Positions 28,825 through 38,278 of a stretch of 64,000 nucleotides of DNA are shown piece by piece. Below the pieces are notes generated by a model. The model did no database searches and had not been told where the DNA came from. It saw only the letters and a list, made by a program, of their open reading frames with translations. Source of the stretch: Emiliania huxleyi CCMP1516 (taxonomy: Eukaryota > Haptophyta > Isochrysidales > Noelaerhabdaceae); NCBI RefSeq assembly GCF_000372725.1, contig NW_005199770.1:2025048-2089047 (forward strand), written 5' to 3'. The translations under genes and the position numbers were made by a program. Positions within the stretch are counted from its first letter, which is position 1, and each line of letters opens with the position of its first letter.

Positions 28825-29981
28825 GCCATGGACCGCTGGGCGGTCAAGTACGGCGACGACGCGACCTTCGTCTGCGTCGGCTGCGCGGGCCCCGAGCTGG
28901 CAGAGACCTTTGGCTCGCGGCTGCGGCTCAAGCACTGCGTCAACTCGTACGTCAGCCGGAACAACATGCCGCGCTGGGGCCAGCTGGGGTGCAACGGCTT
29001 CATCGTGCTCGACGGCAGCCACTCGGTCACGTGCAAGGCCACCGCCCCCTTCCTCGAGGTGGGCGAGACGGCCTTCCAGCACGTCGAGGCGCTGCTGAAC
29101 GCGATGCTCGACACGCCCCCCGCGCCCGACGGCAGCGGCCCGCCCGTCGGTGACGCGGAGGAGCGCGAGGCGCTCTGCTCGAGCAGCGACAGCTGACACA
29201 AGCCGGCCGATCGCCGCGCCAAGGCCCAAAAGGCCGACGACGCGCCGGTCGCCACTGTCTCGCCGGCCGCGTCGGTCAAGGTAGGCTACCCCTCACCCTA
29301 ACCCTAACCCTAACCCTAACCCTAACCCTGGTCTCGCCGGCCGCGTCGGTCAAGGTAGGCTACCCCTAACCCTAACCCTAACCCTAACCCTAACCCTAAC
29401 CCTAACCCTGGTCTCGCCGGCCGCGTCGGTCAAGGTGCGTGCATCGCGCCCCTTGCGGGGAGGGGGGGGGGGGGGCGGAAAAGAGGACCCTCTTAGCGCC
29501 ATCGCCATGGCGCTGCAAGCAGCGCCGGGCAACGACGACTGACCGCCTCCCGGTCCCCCTCGGCACACCTCCGCTGCTCAACGTTTGACGACTCGAACCC
29601 GTGAAGCTCAAGCAACAGCAAACAACCTTCCTACCGTGAAGCTCAAGCAACAGCAAACAACCTTCCTACCTTGAAGCTCAAGCAACAGCAAACAGCCTTC
29701 CTACCTTGAAGTTCACAGCTGAGCTTCCCCCCCCCCGGGCACACAGGTTGCGGCGCTGGACGCCGAGCACGAGCGCTGCGAGGCCGCGCTCAACGCACTG
29801 GCCGAGAAGCGCGACGCCGCCTCGCTCGCCGCCGTCCTCTCCGAGTACGAGTCGCACTTTGCGCACGAGGAGGCGCGAGATATGGCGAGATATGGCGAGA
29901 TGTGAGGGAGATATGGCGAGATGTGGCGAGATGTGAGGGAGATATGGCGAGATGTGAGGGAGATATGGCGAGCCCTCACAC

Positions 29982-30055
<74 letters not shown>

Positions 30056-31563
30056 AGGCGCGCTCTCTGGAAGTGTCGGGGAAGTGTCGGGGAAGTGTCG
30101 GGGAAGTGTCGGGGAAGTGTCGGGGAAGTGTCTAGGGAGGAGAGGCGAGAGGCGAGTGCCCCTCTCTCTCTCGCGCGCGGCCTCTCCCCTCTCCCCCCTC
30201 TCCCCCCTCTCGCCCCTCTCGCCTCTCGCCTCTCGCCTCTCTACTCGAGGGGCACGTCTACCCGGACGTGTCTCGGAAGTGTCTCGGAAGTGTCGGGGAA
30301 GTGTCTAGGCGCTGCTCGACGAGCACGTCTACTCGGACGGCGGCGGAGACTTCTCCCTCGACGCGTCGGCAAATTCCTAGACACTTCCTAGACACTTCCT
30401 AGACACTTCCTAGACACTTCCTAGACACTTCCTAGACACTTCCTAGACACTTCCTAGACACTTCCCAGACACTTCCTAGACACTTCCTAGACACTTCCTA
30501 GACACTTCCTAGACACTTCCTAGACACCTCCTAGACACTTCCTAGACACCTCCTAGACACTTCCTAGACACCTCCTAGACACTTCCTAGACACTTCCTAG
30601 ACACTTCCTAGACACCTCCTAGACACCTCCTAGACACCTCCTAGACACTTCCTAGACACCTCCTAGACACCTCCTAGACACCTCCTAGACACCTCCTAGA
30701 CACCTCCTAGACACCTCCTAGACACTTCCTAGACACTTCCTAGACACTTCCTAGACACCTCCTAGACACTTCCTAGACACCTCCTAGACACTTCCTAGAC
30801 ACCTCCTAGACACCTCCTAGACACTTCCTAGACACCTCCTAGACACTTCCTAGACACCTCCTAGACACCTCCTAGACACCTCCTAGACACTTCCTAGACA
30901 CTTCCTAGACACTTCCTAGACACTTCCTAGACACTTCCTAGACACTTCCTAGACACTTCCTAGACACTTCCTAGACACTTCCTAGACACCTCCTAGACAC
31001 CTCCTAGACACTTCCTAGACACCTCCTAGACACTTCCTAGACACCTCCTAGACACCTCCTAGACACTTCCTAGACACTTCCTAGACTTCTCCCTCGACGC
31101 GTCGGCGCGCCGCTCCCACTTTGCTGACCACGTCTACCCGGAGCTTTCTAGGAACCTTCTAGGAACCTTCCTAGGCGCGCCGCTCCCACTTTGCCGACCA
31201 CGCGCGCATGCTGCGAGAGCTGCGCGAGGCGGGGCAACCTAGACGGACGTCTTTCTTGGACTCCAACTAGCGCTCGAGAGGACACGTAGCCCGCTGTCTT
31301 CACTGTGTCCTCCTCTCCGTTGTCCTCACGCGGTGCTCTGAAGACGCTGCACAAAGACCCGTCCTCCCGCCCCGAGGCTGGTGTATTCGGCCCACGCAGG
31401 GCAGGGCGGAGGCGCACCGCAACTTGCTCCTCCTAGGAACCTTCCAGGAACCTTCTAGGAACCTTCTAGGCGGGGCAGAAGCTCGACCGCAACTTGCTCC
31501 TCCCGTCTGCTGTGGTCGACAAGGCGCTCCGTGCCTTTGAGGCGCATGCGGAGAGGTGCGATG
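28657..31563 (+). CDS. Thioredoxin-like + hemerythrin gene with in-frame TGA codons
   Basis: ATG 28657. The thioredoxin-like part reads GKPAVLHLFTG, TGA (28798), GGCWPCAEAMDRWAVKYGDD, FVCVGCAGPELAETF, WGQLGCNGFIVLDGS, VGETAFQHVEALL. Frame and homology continue straight through the TGA, which would place U or W before GGCWPC. A second in-frame TGA (29194) precedes HKPADRRAKAQKADDAPVAT VSPAASVK and a donor at 29281. Hemerythrin exons follow: 29747-29872 (VAALDAEHERCEAAL...SHFAHEE), 30309-30368 (ALLDEHVYSDGGGDFSLDAS), 31175-31228 (ARRSHFADHARMLRELRE), 31470-31563 (AGQKLDRNLLLPSAVVDKAL RAFEAHAERCD). Joined in frame, they supply the iron-site set H / HxxxE / HxxxH / HxxxxD. Introns hold CA repeats and 10-11-bp minisatellites and have exon-copy ends. 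The 3' end runs into an array and the N gap. Confidence 0.7.
29290..29409 (+). repeat. Interstitial telomere-type (CCCTAA)n, two blocks within a triplicated splice junction
   Basis: The segment GTCTCGCCGGCCGCGTCGGT CAAG (end of an exon) occurs three times (to 29280, 29331-29355, 29410-29434). Copies 1 and 2 are followed by GTAGGCTACCCC and then CCCTAA repeats (about 29294-29328 and 29367-29408). The array is therefore a tandem duplication of exon end + donor + telomeric repeat. Confidence 0.95.
29601..29711 (+). repeat. 35-bp tandem repeat in the same intron
   Basis: Three copies of a 35-bp unit starting GTGAAGCTCAAGCAACAGCA, just before the acceptor at 29745. Confidence 0.9.
29873..30308 (+). 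repeat. Hemerythrin intron: GATATGGCGA array, (CA)n, AGTGTCGGGGA array
   Basis: After the GC donor at 29873: decamer GAGATATGGC and longer variants (29877-29970), CA/GT-type microsatellite (29977-30051), a second copy of GAGGAGGCGCG (30052-30062), then an 11-bp array AGTGTCGGGGA (30068-30133), CT-rich sequence, and a CTAG acceptor at 30308. Confidence 0.9.
30371..31085 (+). repeat. 11-bp minisatellite CTAGACACTTC (~65 copies) in hemerythrin intron
   Basis: Nearly perfect CTAGACACTTC / CTAGACACCTC units. Each unit carries a TAG that could act as a splice acceptor. The array is followed by a copy of exon-end sequence ACTTCTCCCTCGACGCGTCG (31085-31104), also present at 30350-30368. Confidence 0.95.
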
Positions 31564-32767
31564 AGGAGCCGAGAGGAGCCGAGAGGGGCCGAGAGGAGCC
31601 GAGAGGGGCCGAGAGGGGCCGAGAGGAGCAGAGAGGAGCAGAGAGGAGCCGAGAGGAGCCGAGAGGAGCCGAGAGGAGCCGAGAGGAGCCGAGAGGAGCC
31701 AAGGTCGCGCGCCGCTGAGCGCATGCGGAGCGGTGCGATGCAGCTGCGCTCCGTCCGCGCCCCCCCCTCACCCCGCCCCTCGCCCTCCCCCTGCCGACAC
31801 TGCCGACACACCACGANNNNNNNNNNNNNNNNNNNNNNNNNNNNNNNNNNNNNNNNNNNNNNNNNNNNNNNNNNNNNNNNNNNNNNNNNNNNNNNNNNNN
31901 NNNNNNNNNNNNNNNNNNNNNNNNNNNNNNNNNNNNNNNNNNNNNNNNNNNNNNNNNNNNNNNNNNNNNNNNNNNNNNNNNNNNNNNNNNNNNNNNNNNN
32001 NNNNNNNNNNNNNNNNNNNNNNNNNNNNNNNNNNNNNNNNNNNNNNNNNNNNNNNNNNNNNNNNNNNNNNNNNNNNNNNNNNNNNNNNNNNNNNNNNNNN
32101 NNNNNNNNNNNNNNNNNNNNNNNNNNNNNNNNNNNNNNNNNNNNNNNNNNNNNNNNNNNNNNNNNNNNNNNNNNNNNNNNNNNNNNCCTGGGAGGCGTGT
32201 GTTTTGTGTGTACGCTCCTGTGGGGTTCTGATTGGCGGATCCTGGCGCGCGGCACTTTGTTTGCCGCACCAAGAGCACTTCTTGCGCGCTGTATGACCTG
32301 TGTTCTCCGTGCAGCTGTGTTGCGCGCGCTCCACCGCCCACGCTGCGGCTATCTGTTTGCGCGTCTCGTGCTCCGTATCTGCGAAAGCGGCGTATATAAT
32401 CGACTTACGAGGTGCGCCACACCTCACACGAGGGACCATGTGGAAGACGGCTAGTGCTAGTCCCCCATCGGGAGGACGACCCCGGCTAGTCGCCGACCAC
32501 ACCCACAAAGAACCCTGCACAAAGATCGCAAGGGCGGGGACCTGTTCCTTTTTACCCATCTCCTAGTAGAGGTGTCCGTTTTATTTATTTATTTACACCT
32601 CACACGCCCCCCGTCACCCGAGGCCGAGCTCTCTGACTCCTCCAGCTGCGCAGCACGCAGCTCCAGCCTCCACGCTCCAGGACACCTCCCTCGACAGACA
32701 ACGAGACGAAGGAGTCGTTGCGATCCATCGCACAGTGCGCCGCCCACAAGGCGGTGCGGAGGCGCCG
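31564..32767. other. Decamer array, 370-base N gap and unassigned flank
   Basis: 31565-31708 is a GAGGAGCCGA decamer array (about 14 copies). It is followed by a near copy of GCGCATGCGGAG and then Ns at 31817-32186. Beyond the gap, 32187-32767 has no recognised gene. GTATATAAT at 32392 resembles a TATA box but no gene start could be tied to it. T/A-rich (TTTA)n lies at 32580-32594. Confidence 0.8.
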
Positions 32768-33172
32768 TCATCGCCGCGCATTCCACGACTCGGGCGCCGC
32801 GACTGAGCCCGGCGCCTGGAACTTGTCCAGAAAGGCTCTCCGCGCGGCTTCGGCGGCCGGAGTGGGTGCCCGCCTCCCTCCCGCAGGCGCAGCCGCGCCG
32901 CCGCCGACACGGTTGCCACCCTGCTTCTGCCGCTCCTGATGCAGCACATACGCGCCCGCCAGGACCAGCGCGCCTGCCAGCAGCAGCGTCGACGTGGAGA
33001 CACCCTCCTCAGCGTCGGGCTCTGTCCACCTCGAGTCGTCGATCCCGGCAGCGTCGCGGTAGCGCTTGGAGAAGCGAGCCGGCCCACCATCGGCGGCGGG
33101 AGTCCAGCGCGCCTCGAGCGCGGCGGCCGACACGAAGCAGAGCAGCAAGCAAAAGGCGTTCATCGTCCGCAT
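32768..33172 (-). CDS. Small secretory-pathway single-pass membrane protein
   Basis: 134 residues from ATG 33172 (a second ATG at 33163). Signal peptide MRTMNAFCLLLCFVSAAALE, a lumenal segment (RWTPAADGGPARFSKRYRDA, WTEPDAEEGVS), one transmembrane helix (TSTLLLAGALVLAGAYVLHQ) and a basic/Ala-rich tail ending WNARR. Predicted type I topology. No family is recognised. The gene lies inside an inverted pair of TTTATTTA-rich repeats (32572-32596, 33570-33595). Confidence 0.6.
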   Translation of the reverse strand: MRTMNAFCLLLCFVSAAALEARWTPAADGGPARFSKRYRDAAGIDDSRWTEPDAEEGVSTSTLLLAGALVLAGAYVLHQERQKQGGNRVGGGAAAPAGGRRAPTPAAEAARRAFLDKFQAPGSVAAPESWNARR

Positions 33173-33713
33173 CCTTCGGTCGCCAGCAGCGCAGTCGTAC
33201 CGGGTAGGATATCCCTAGCCCGCGCGAGGTACTTCCAGCCTGCTGTGGGAACAGCTGACGCAGTCTCGCCGGAGGCTCGCCGAGGCTCTCGCCCCAGGCA
33301 GTTTGGGGATAAAAAAATTTAAGAAAACAGGCTCTCGCACACGCACGATCCACACGACAGACAAGGCGCAGACGACGGCTTCCTTAGAAGCCATCGTCCT
33401 CGCCACAAGAGCCGGCGTCCGAAATCCCCTCCTCCGACACCCGCCCGGGGATAAAAAGTTAAACAAAAGAACTCTCTCTCACAGCAGACAGGCTCGACAC
33501 AGGTGCGAACTGGCCGCCAACACATGCGAACTGGACACCAGTTCGCACCATGTGGCGAGTCTGTCTGCTAATAAATAAATAAATACAACGGACATCCCAA
33601 GCTAGGGCTGGGTCGAGGACAGACACGTCCCCACCTTTGCAGGATTTTGCAAACAGCGCGGCGCTGCAAAGGCGCGCCGCGGCGCTGCAAAGGCGCGCCA
33701 TGCGCGGCGCTGC
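33173..33713. repeat. Dispersed repeats R3 and hairpin element H1
   Basis: 33318-33413 (AGAAAACAGGCTCTCGCACA, then GACGACGGCTTCCTTAGAAG) is related to 54985-55140. 33483-33513 (AGCAGACAGGCTCGACACAG GTGCGAACTGG) is an inverted near copy of 33538-33569, forming a hairpin element. The left arm recurs at 46805-46836 and partly at 16957 and 2437. 33570-33595 is the right AT-rich inverted arm. No gene. Confidence 0.85.
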
Positions 33714-34919
33714 GACCTCTGCAATTGCAACATCGACCATGGGGGCGCGGCCGCCATCGCCGAGGCGCTGCACGACAACGCGGTGCTGACATCCTTGGAC
33801 GTGGGCGGCAACAAGATCGGGCCAACCGGCGCGACCGCGATCGCCGAGGCGCTGCGCTTCAACGCGGTGCTGACCAACCTCAGGCTCGGCTACAACGACA
33901 TCCGCGACGAGGGTGCCGTCGCAATCGCCGACGCCCTTCGCGTCAACGGGGTGCTGAAATCCCTCAATCTCCGACTGAACGACATCCGCGACGAGGGGGC
34001 CGCTGCGATCGCCGACGCGCTCGCCGTCAACGGGGTGCTGACCGAGCTCGACCTCTCCTACAACGACATCGAAGACACGGGCGCCGAGGCGCTGGCCTCT
34101 GCTCTGCGCGTCAACGCGGTGCTCACCCACCTCGACCTCGGCAACAACAGGATCCGTGACCAGGGCGCCGCTGCGATCGCGGAGGCGCTGCGCGGCAACG
34201 GGCTGACCAACCTCGTGCTCACGAGGAACCACATCGGCGACGAGGGCGCCGCTGCGCTGGCCTCCGCTCTTCGCGTCAACGAGGTGCTGAAAGCACTCTC
34301 CCTCGGCGAGAACCGCATCCGCGACGAGGGTGCCAAGGCGATCGGCCAGGCGCTGCGCGTCAACGGGGTGCTCACCCACCTCGACCTCGGCAACAACAGG
34401 ATCCGTCACCAGGGCGCCGCTGCGATCGCGGAGGCACTGCGCGACAACGGGGTGCTGACCAACCTCAGCCTCTGGGGGAATTACATCGGCCCCGAGGGCG
34501 CGAAGGCGATCGGCGGCGCTCTCGCAGTCAACGGGGTCTTGACCAGCCTAAACCTCGGCTACAACCAGATCCGCGCCAAGGGCGCCGCTGCGATCGCCGA
34601 GGCGCTGCGCGGCAACGGGGTGATGACCGAGCTCAACGTCGCGTGGAACAGCATCGGCCCTGCCGGCGCCGCTGCGATCGCCGAGGCTCTGCGGGGCAAT
34701 GCGGTGCTGACCAACCTGCGGGGCAATGCGGGGCTGACCAACCTCGTGCTCTGGGAAAACAACATCGGCAACGAGGGCGCCAAGGCGCTAGCAGCCGCTC
34801 TTCGCGTCAACGGGGTGCTGAAAAGCATCGACCTCAGGGCAAACAGCTTGGGTGATGAGGGGCAGAAAGCAATTTACGATGCGGTGAGCGGGCGGGAAGG
34901 TTTCGAGCTCAGGATGTGA
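33714..34919 (+). CDS. Leucine-rich repeat (RNI-type) protein
   Basis: About 400 residues of 28-residue ribonuclease-inhibitor-type LRRs (LTSLDVGGNKIGPTGATAIA EALRFNAV and relatives), some 13-14 units, ending ISLRANSLGDEG-like then GREGFELRM and TGA at 34917. LRR homology extends upstream of any in-frame ATG, to about 33714 (CDLCNCNIDHGGAAAIAEAL), so the true start must be in an upstream exon or has been lost. The 84-bp DNA periodicity shows tandem expansion. Near 34690-34735 a partial unit (NLRGNAVLTNLRGNAGLTNL) marks a recent small duplication. Probably a cytosolic binding scaffold; NLR-type domains are not present. Confidence 0.8.
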   Translation, partial: DLCNCNIDHGGAAAIAEALHDNAVLTSLDVGGNKIGPTGATAIAEALRFNAVLTNLRLGYNDIRDEGAVAIADALRVNGVLKSLNLRLNDIRDEGAAAIADALAVNGVLTELDLSYNDIEDTGAEALASALRVNAVLTHLDLGNNRIRDQGAAAIAEALRGNGLTNLVLTRNHIGDEGAAALASALRVNEVLKALSLGENRIRDEGAKAIGQALRVNGVLTHLDLGNNRIRHQGAAAIAEALRDNGVLTNLSLWGNYIGPEGAKAIGGALAVNGVLTSLNLGYNQIRAKGAAAIAEALRGNGVMTELNVAWNSIGPAGAAAIAEALRGNAVLTNLRGNAGLTNLVLWENNIGNEGAKALAAALRVNGVLKSIDLRANSLGDEGQKAIYDAVSGREGFELRM

Positions 34920-35253
34920 GTGGACGGCGCAGGGCGCGGGGTCTGATGTCTGTTCTGTCTTCTGAGTGGACGGCGCAGGGGAGCGTCTGATTGGATAGTG
35001 TGTGGAGAGGGCTGCCTCGGGGAGCCAAGAGACCCATAAGGTTGAGGCGGAGCCGCACAAGTCGGGGACGATGCCTCGACGTAGACGTATTGCAAAATAA
35101 ACGCGATGGGCGGGCCGCCGCCACCGCGGGCCGCCGCCGCAAATAGACACAGTCCCCCATCGACGGAGCCCCCCCCCCCCCCTCTTTTTTTTTCTACTGT
35201 CTACCCCCCCACCGGGTTCAGAGGGGGGGATCCGGCCGGGCCGGGCGGGGGCG
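34920..35253. other. 3' flank of LRR gene; small tandem duplication and C/T homopolymers
   Basis: GAGTGGACGGCGCAGGG occurs twice (34917, 34965). C-runs and T-runs lie at 35167-35200. Nothing else recognised. Confidence 0.6.
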
Positions 35254-36753
35254 TCACTCCTTGGCGAGTACCCACGAGTGGCAGCAGCGGGAGTGGAGCC
35301 GGTTCTTGCAGCTCGAGCACGTAAAGAGGGGCGACCCGTCGGCGCAGTCGTCGAGGCAGACCTGCGGGCAGCGCGGTCGGTGCCACAGGACATGAGTTGC
35401 CGAGCGCTTCGAAGAGAGGCAACACCGCCGGCGGGGCGTGCAAGGGCTCGCTAGAGTGCGGGAGCAGCGCCGGCGTGGGTTGGACTCCGAAGCCGGCGTG
35501 GGCGGGGCGGTGGTCGGGTCGGGCGTCTACTGCCGCCCCCCTCGAGACTCGAGGTCCGTGGCGGACGGGAAGGTGGGCGAGTGGGCAGAAGGTGGGCGGG
35601 AGGTGGGCGGAGGGTGGGCTGGTGGGCGGGGTGGGCGCGCGCGCACGCAGCAGACGTCGGCGCGCGTGCCCGAGGAGCCCGCCTTGAGGTTGAGGCCGCA
35701 TCCGTTGATGAATGAATCACTTGGTTAATTAATCAATCATAGGGGAGGAGCCCGCCTTGAGGTTGTCTGCGATGATCTGCGCCGCGAAGGCGGGCAGCTT
35801 GCGCGAGTGCGAGTAGGTCGTGTGGTCGGCTCGCCCCATGTGTGAGAGCACCTGCTCACAGCAGGCGGTGTGAAGAGGCGCTGTTCACACCGCCCCATGT
35901 GTGAGCGCACCTGTCGGGGAGGTATGGGGAGATATGGGGAGATATGGGGAGATATGGGGAGATATGGGGAGATGTGGGGAGATGTGGGGAGATATGGGGA
36001 GATGTGGGGAGATGCGTATCGGCCCTTGTGCAGCACAACCGAGGACGTGTCCTCCCGAGTTCTGGCCGGAAGCCACGAGCGCAGCAGTGCCAACGAAGTG
36101 AGGGAGGGATAGAGAGAGAGAGAGAGGGAGAGAGCCGCCACGGAGCCCGCGACCTTGTTCTGCAGCGTGATCTTGTCGTCCAGCGGCGTGTCGCCGACGA
36201 TCCGCAGCGCGTAGGGCGCATCCCAGCCGTAGTAGCAGCACACCTGCGAGTGCTCGCGCTCGTTCAGGTTCCACTTGTCCACCACGCGCGAGCAGACGAC
36301 GTGCCAGTACGCGGAGAGCGGCTTTGGGTCCGTCGCCAGCACAGCCGCCATGAGCTCAGCGGCCTGAGAGGCGGAGATGAAGCAGCCGCGCTCGAGCTCG
36401 TCGAAGCTGTGCGCCAGCGCCGGCGCCCACGTCCCGCAGTCGAAGCCCGACGTGCCCGAGTGTCGCTGGATCGCCTTGAGGAGGGATCGGAGCACCGGAG
36501 GCATCATCATGACCGGAGCAACGGCGACTTCCAACGCAGCGACCGCGCGTCTCTCGCCGTCGGCGAGTTGAAGCAGCTCGTGCTGCTCGCGCAGCGTCGT
36601 GAGCTTTGCCAGCTTCGAGAGGAGCACCTCGGCTTCGGGCAGCGTCATCGGCGCAGCTTCCGCGCAGCGCCAGGACTGCTGGAGCACGAGGAGCTGCTCC
36701 TGGCGGTTCTCCGAGGCTTGGAGGGCCTCGATCACGGCCGAGGCCTCCGTCAT
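35254..36753 (-). CDS. Unrecognised spliced gene with Cys-rich C-terminus
   Basis: ATG 36753 opens a long exon (MTEASAVIEALQASENRQEQ, KAIQRHSGTSGFDCGTWAPA, CCYYGWDAPYALRIVGDTPL DDKITLQNK) to about 36157. An intron with a CCCCATATCT decamer array leads to an exon near 35850-35757 (VLSHMGRADHTTYSHSRKLP, AFAAQIIADNLK). A further intron (about 35690-35757) is bounded by two copies of GCGGGCTCCTC, and the next exon begins AGSSGTRADVCC. A terminal frame to TGA 35254 is Cys/His-rich (CPQVCLDDCADG, CSSCKNRLHSRCCHSWVLAK E), like a zinc-binding finger. The order and exon joins are consistent, but no family is recognised. N-terminal half is helical. Confidence 0.5.
35925..36012. repeat. Decamer array AGATATGGGG in intron
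   Basis: Nine copies of GGGGAGATAT/GGGGAGATGT, the same family as the array at 12740-12812. Confidence 0.9.
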
Positions 36754-38111
36754 CGGCCGCTCTGACCAGCGCTGGCGTCCAAGCCTCGGCCCGGACGGGT
36801 CGACTGGCTGGGTTCCAGCTCCTAGCCGCCTAGGGTCTCGTGCGGAAATCTCTTGGTAGGGTTTCTTAATGCGACGTTTTCTTAATGCCCGCAACCCACT
36901 GTAGTGTTGCCCGAGTTTCAACACTCCATCACTTACTCGGTCGCCACCGCCCGAAACCCCAGTTGTCCCAGCCGCTCGGTTTGGGATACGGTTGATCCGA
37001 CACTGGCATCGGCCATCGCGGCAAACCGGCGTTCCGGCGGGCGTTCCGGCGGTCGGCTTTCTTCTTTTGGCCGAAATGAGACTCGAACACTACACCCGGT
37101 GGCCGGTCCGGATATCTCCAAGGAGTGGGCCGCGCACCCAATTTTCACCCTTCAGGAAGTTTCTCCCGGATTCGACGGAGCCGCGCGCCCCAAACGACCC
37201 AGGCGGCAAGTAGTCGTCCTCGAACCTTCGACATGTAGTTGCCCATAGTTAGCGCCCGCCCGCCCCCCCCTCTGTCGCTTCGCAAACGAAAAAACAAAAT
37301 AAAACCAAGCAAAAGAGAAAGCGAGGCCAAAAAACGATTGCGTAAACGGCGTCACAAAGCCCGCCGGTTTTGATCGACAATCGTGAGATTGACCGCCGTC
37401 GACCAGAGAATCGACGGCAGCATGCAGACGATGTGCCAGCTTGCACGGCGCTCGCGCCGCGCCGGCTGGCTCATCGAGAGCGCTCTCTGGCGCCATCCGG
37501 GCCACGCGCGGCGCCGCGCGTGCCTCGCGCCACTCGCCTCGGCTGGCAGCACAGCGCCAAAGCCGCCTCGCAAACACCGCGCACAGCACCAGCATGCTGC
37601 CCACCAGGCAGCAGAGTGCTGCACCGGCGTGCAGCGGACGCTGCGGCGCTGCGGCGTCGCCTCCCCGCCCTGTCCACGGAGCAGACGAGCGGCGGCACGG
37701 CCTTCCACCAGCTGAAGGAGGTGCGCACTTCCCAAAGGAAGCACAGGATGCTCCCGCAGTTTACGCAGCTTTGTGCAGCGCAGCGCACGGGCCACGCCAC
37801 ACAAAGCCGACCCTCAGTCTGGCCAAGAGGCTGTCTGCGGAAGGCCTGGCAGCGCGTACTCGCCTCCTCCGCGGCCATGCCCTCCGCCCGGGCGAGCGAG
37901 GAGCGGGGACACAACCATTTCTGGAATCGTGTGTCCCCGAAGAAGTTTTTTTTTATTTCTCGACAACCACCAGCGAGAACCAACAATAATACTATCCGCA
38001 GCCCGGGGCCGTTGTTGTCCTATGCGCGGGGCTTCCCGCGGGAACCGAACGTACAGCAGCAGCAGCCCGCAACCGAATTCTCTTTTTCCGGACACTTCCT
38101 CTTTGGACTAA
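36754..38111. other. Long stretch without a supportable gene
   Basis: Both strands hold overlapping open frames (e.g. minus 37352-37804, with WHIVCMLPSILWSTAVNLTI) but neither shows a recognisable family, so none is called. The region around 36940-37250 is less GC-rich. 37262-37330 is A-rich. Confidence 0.4.
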
Positions 38112-38245
38112 CCCTGGCGAGTAGAGACCACGCCTCACTTTTTCACAGGGGGGATCCGTCTGGAAAAAGGAGTCTTCGCTGCGCATGCTCGAGCCCCAAG
38201 GGGGCTTGTGCTGTGAATAGCAGGCGTGGACTCTACTCGCCAGGG
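38112..38245. repeat. MITE-like hairpin, 134 bp with 24-bp terminal inverted repeats
   Basis: CCCTGGCGAGTAGAGACCAC GCCT (38112-38135) and 38222-38245 are inverted copies with one mismatch. Inner TTCACAG / CTGTGAA also pair. No clear target-site duplication is seen. It ends 33 bp before the start of the ShKT protein. Confidence 0.85.
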
Positions 38246-38278
38246 CTCCCCGCGCTCGCTGGCTCGGGTGGACCGCAG

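Noticed and set aside
28798-28828. A 28-nt GT-AG intron removing the first TGA
   Set aside because: Too short for any intron in the window, it would delete the CWPC motif and it breaks the frame.
30371-31085. CRISPR-like array
   Set aside because: Units are contiguous 11-mers with no spacers, and the locus is an intron of a eukaryotic gene.
32385-32405. TATA box (GTATATAAT) as promoter
   Set aside because: No downstream start codon with coding support could be linked to it.
37060-37110. Possible tRNA on the minus strand (GTTCGAGTCTC)
   Set aside because: The T-stem does not pair and no acceptor stem was found.
37352-37804. Minus-strand 150-residue frame with a hydrophobic segment
   Set aside because: An overlapping frame on the plus strand is equally open, no start or family is recognisable and composition alone is not enough.
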